Source: Elizabethkingia bruuniana
GTDB taxonomy: Bacteria; Bacteroidota; Bacteroidia; Flavobacteriales; Weeksellaceae
NCBI RefSeq assembly: GCF_002024805.1
Contig: NZ_CP014337.1
Location: 124,001-188,000 of the forward strand
Length of the DNA: 64,000 nucleotides
Reading direction: 5' to 3'
The notes under the pieces are model-generated. The model was given only the letters and a program-made list of their open reading frames with translations, had not been told where the DNA came from and ran no database searches. How positions within the stretch are numbered: position 1 is the first letter of the stretch; every line of letters begins with the position of its first letter. The position numbers and the translations under genes were made by a program. Positions 63,718 through 64,000 of the stretch are shown here, piece after piece.

Positions 63718-64000
63718 ATGAAAGCATTACTCTTCATAAATGGAGATCCTCCTAAAAATACTCCGGAAATCAAAGATTATGATCTTATTGCATGTACCGA
63801 TGGTGCATTTCATTATTTAAGAGAAAAGAATTTTCCTTTAGATCTGTTAGATTTTATTTCAGGTGATTTCGATTCGTATGAAGAGAACGAAAAAATAGTT
63901 TCTGAAAAACTAATCCACACGCCCGACCAGAATAAAACAGATTTTCACAAAGCTTTAGAAATAATCCTTGAAAAAGGTTTTTATGAAGTTGATGTTTATG
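63718..64000 (+). CDS. Thiamine diphosphokinase (partial, runs off the window)
   Basis: The first 94 codons of a thiamine pyrophosphokinase. FINGDPP is at the N terminus, CTDGAF near residue 26, GDFDS at residues 49-53 and a Q-x-K-T-D pattern at 71-75, all known for the catalytic domain. It transfers pyrophosphate from ATP to thiamine. The ATG at 63718 follows a short A/T-rich gap, and the gene continues past the last base of the window. Confidence 0.9.
   Translation, partial: MKALLFINGDPPKNTPEIKDYDLIACTDGAFHYLREKNFPLDLLDFISGDFDSYEENEKIVSEKLIHTPDQNKTDFHKALEIILEKGFYEVDVY

Noticed and set aside
1-64000. Insertion sequences, integrases, tRNA or rRNA genes
   Set aside because: No transposase or integrase motif, no flanking direct repeats of note, and no tRNA or rRNA-like segment was found by reading; a tRNAscan or profile search would be decisive.

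Overview
The window is a very AT-rich bacterial sequence with every convincing gene on the + strand. The organism is probably a member of the Bacteroidetes, class Flavobacteriia. Shine-Dalgarno sites are scarce, and several operon starts carry the TAnnTTTG -7 promoter element typical of that group. The housekeeping genes (DUF72, glyA, recX, lptB, an MsbA-like exporter, a PduO-type adenosyltransferase, thiamine diphosphokinase) and the layout of the capsule locus fit the Weeksellaceae (Elizabethkingia/Chryseobacterium type). That genus-level guess is inference.

Layout. (A) 1-1042: a thioredoxin-like lipoprotein. (B) 1211-29862: a long surface-polysaccharide locus. It begins with a WecA-like initiating transferase and an SDR enzyme. 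A broken wzm remnant follows, then an amino-sugar block (FdtA-like cupin, ATP-grasp, HAD, methyltransferase, DegT aminotransferase). Next come GDP-fucose genes (fcl, gmd) and a Wzm/Wzt ABC exporter with a Wzt C-terminal domain. A WbqC/formyltransferase/WecE-like block and an acetyltransferase follow. The locus ends with a long run of GT2, GT8 and GT4 glycosyltransferases around a Wzy-like membrane protein. (C) 30058-37616: one tight operon encoding an unanchored S26-like peptidase, a PqqD-like protein, a NTP_transf_5 nucleotidyltransferase, an ABC exporter and an HprK-like kinase, followed by Wza and Wzc; a terminator closes it. This is the most unusual part of the window. (D) 37740-40503: a housekeeping island (DUF72, glyA, recX). 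(E) 40693-56925: a second, Wzy-dependent capsule locus. It holds a FlaA1/CapD dehydratase, second copies of wza and wzc, manC, second copies of gmd and fcl, a GT11-like fucosyltransferase, Wzx-like and Wzy-like membrane proteins, a GT4 enzyme, a GNAT, a DegT aminotransferase and a PglC-like initiating transferase. (F) 57331-60314: a TagD-like cytidylyltransferase plus rfbC, rfbB and rfbA, with no rfbD visible. (G) 60463-64000: lptB, an ABC exporter, the adenosyltransferase and the start of thiamine diphosphokinase.

How it works together (inference). The rfbB/rfbA products would supply dTDP-4-keto-6-deoxyglucose to the amino-sugar enzymes in B. The FlaA1-like dehydratase, aminotransferase, GNAT and PglC-like transferase in E look like a bacillosamine-type start of a repeat unit. 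B carries a Wzm/Wzt system, which implies a polymer made in the cytoplasm and exported by ABC transporter. It also has a Wzy-like protein, and C adds Wza/Wzc, so B and C may encode two polymers or a hybrid. No rRNA, tRNA, insertion sequence, integrase or CRISPR array was seen.
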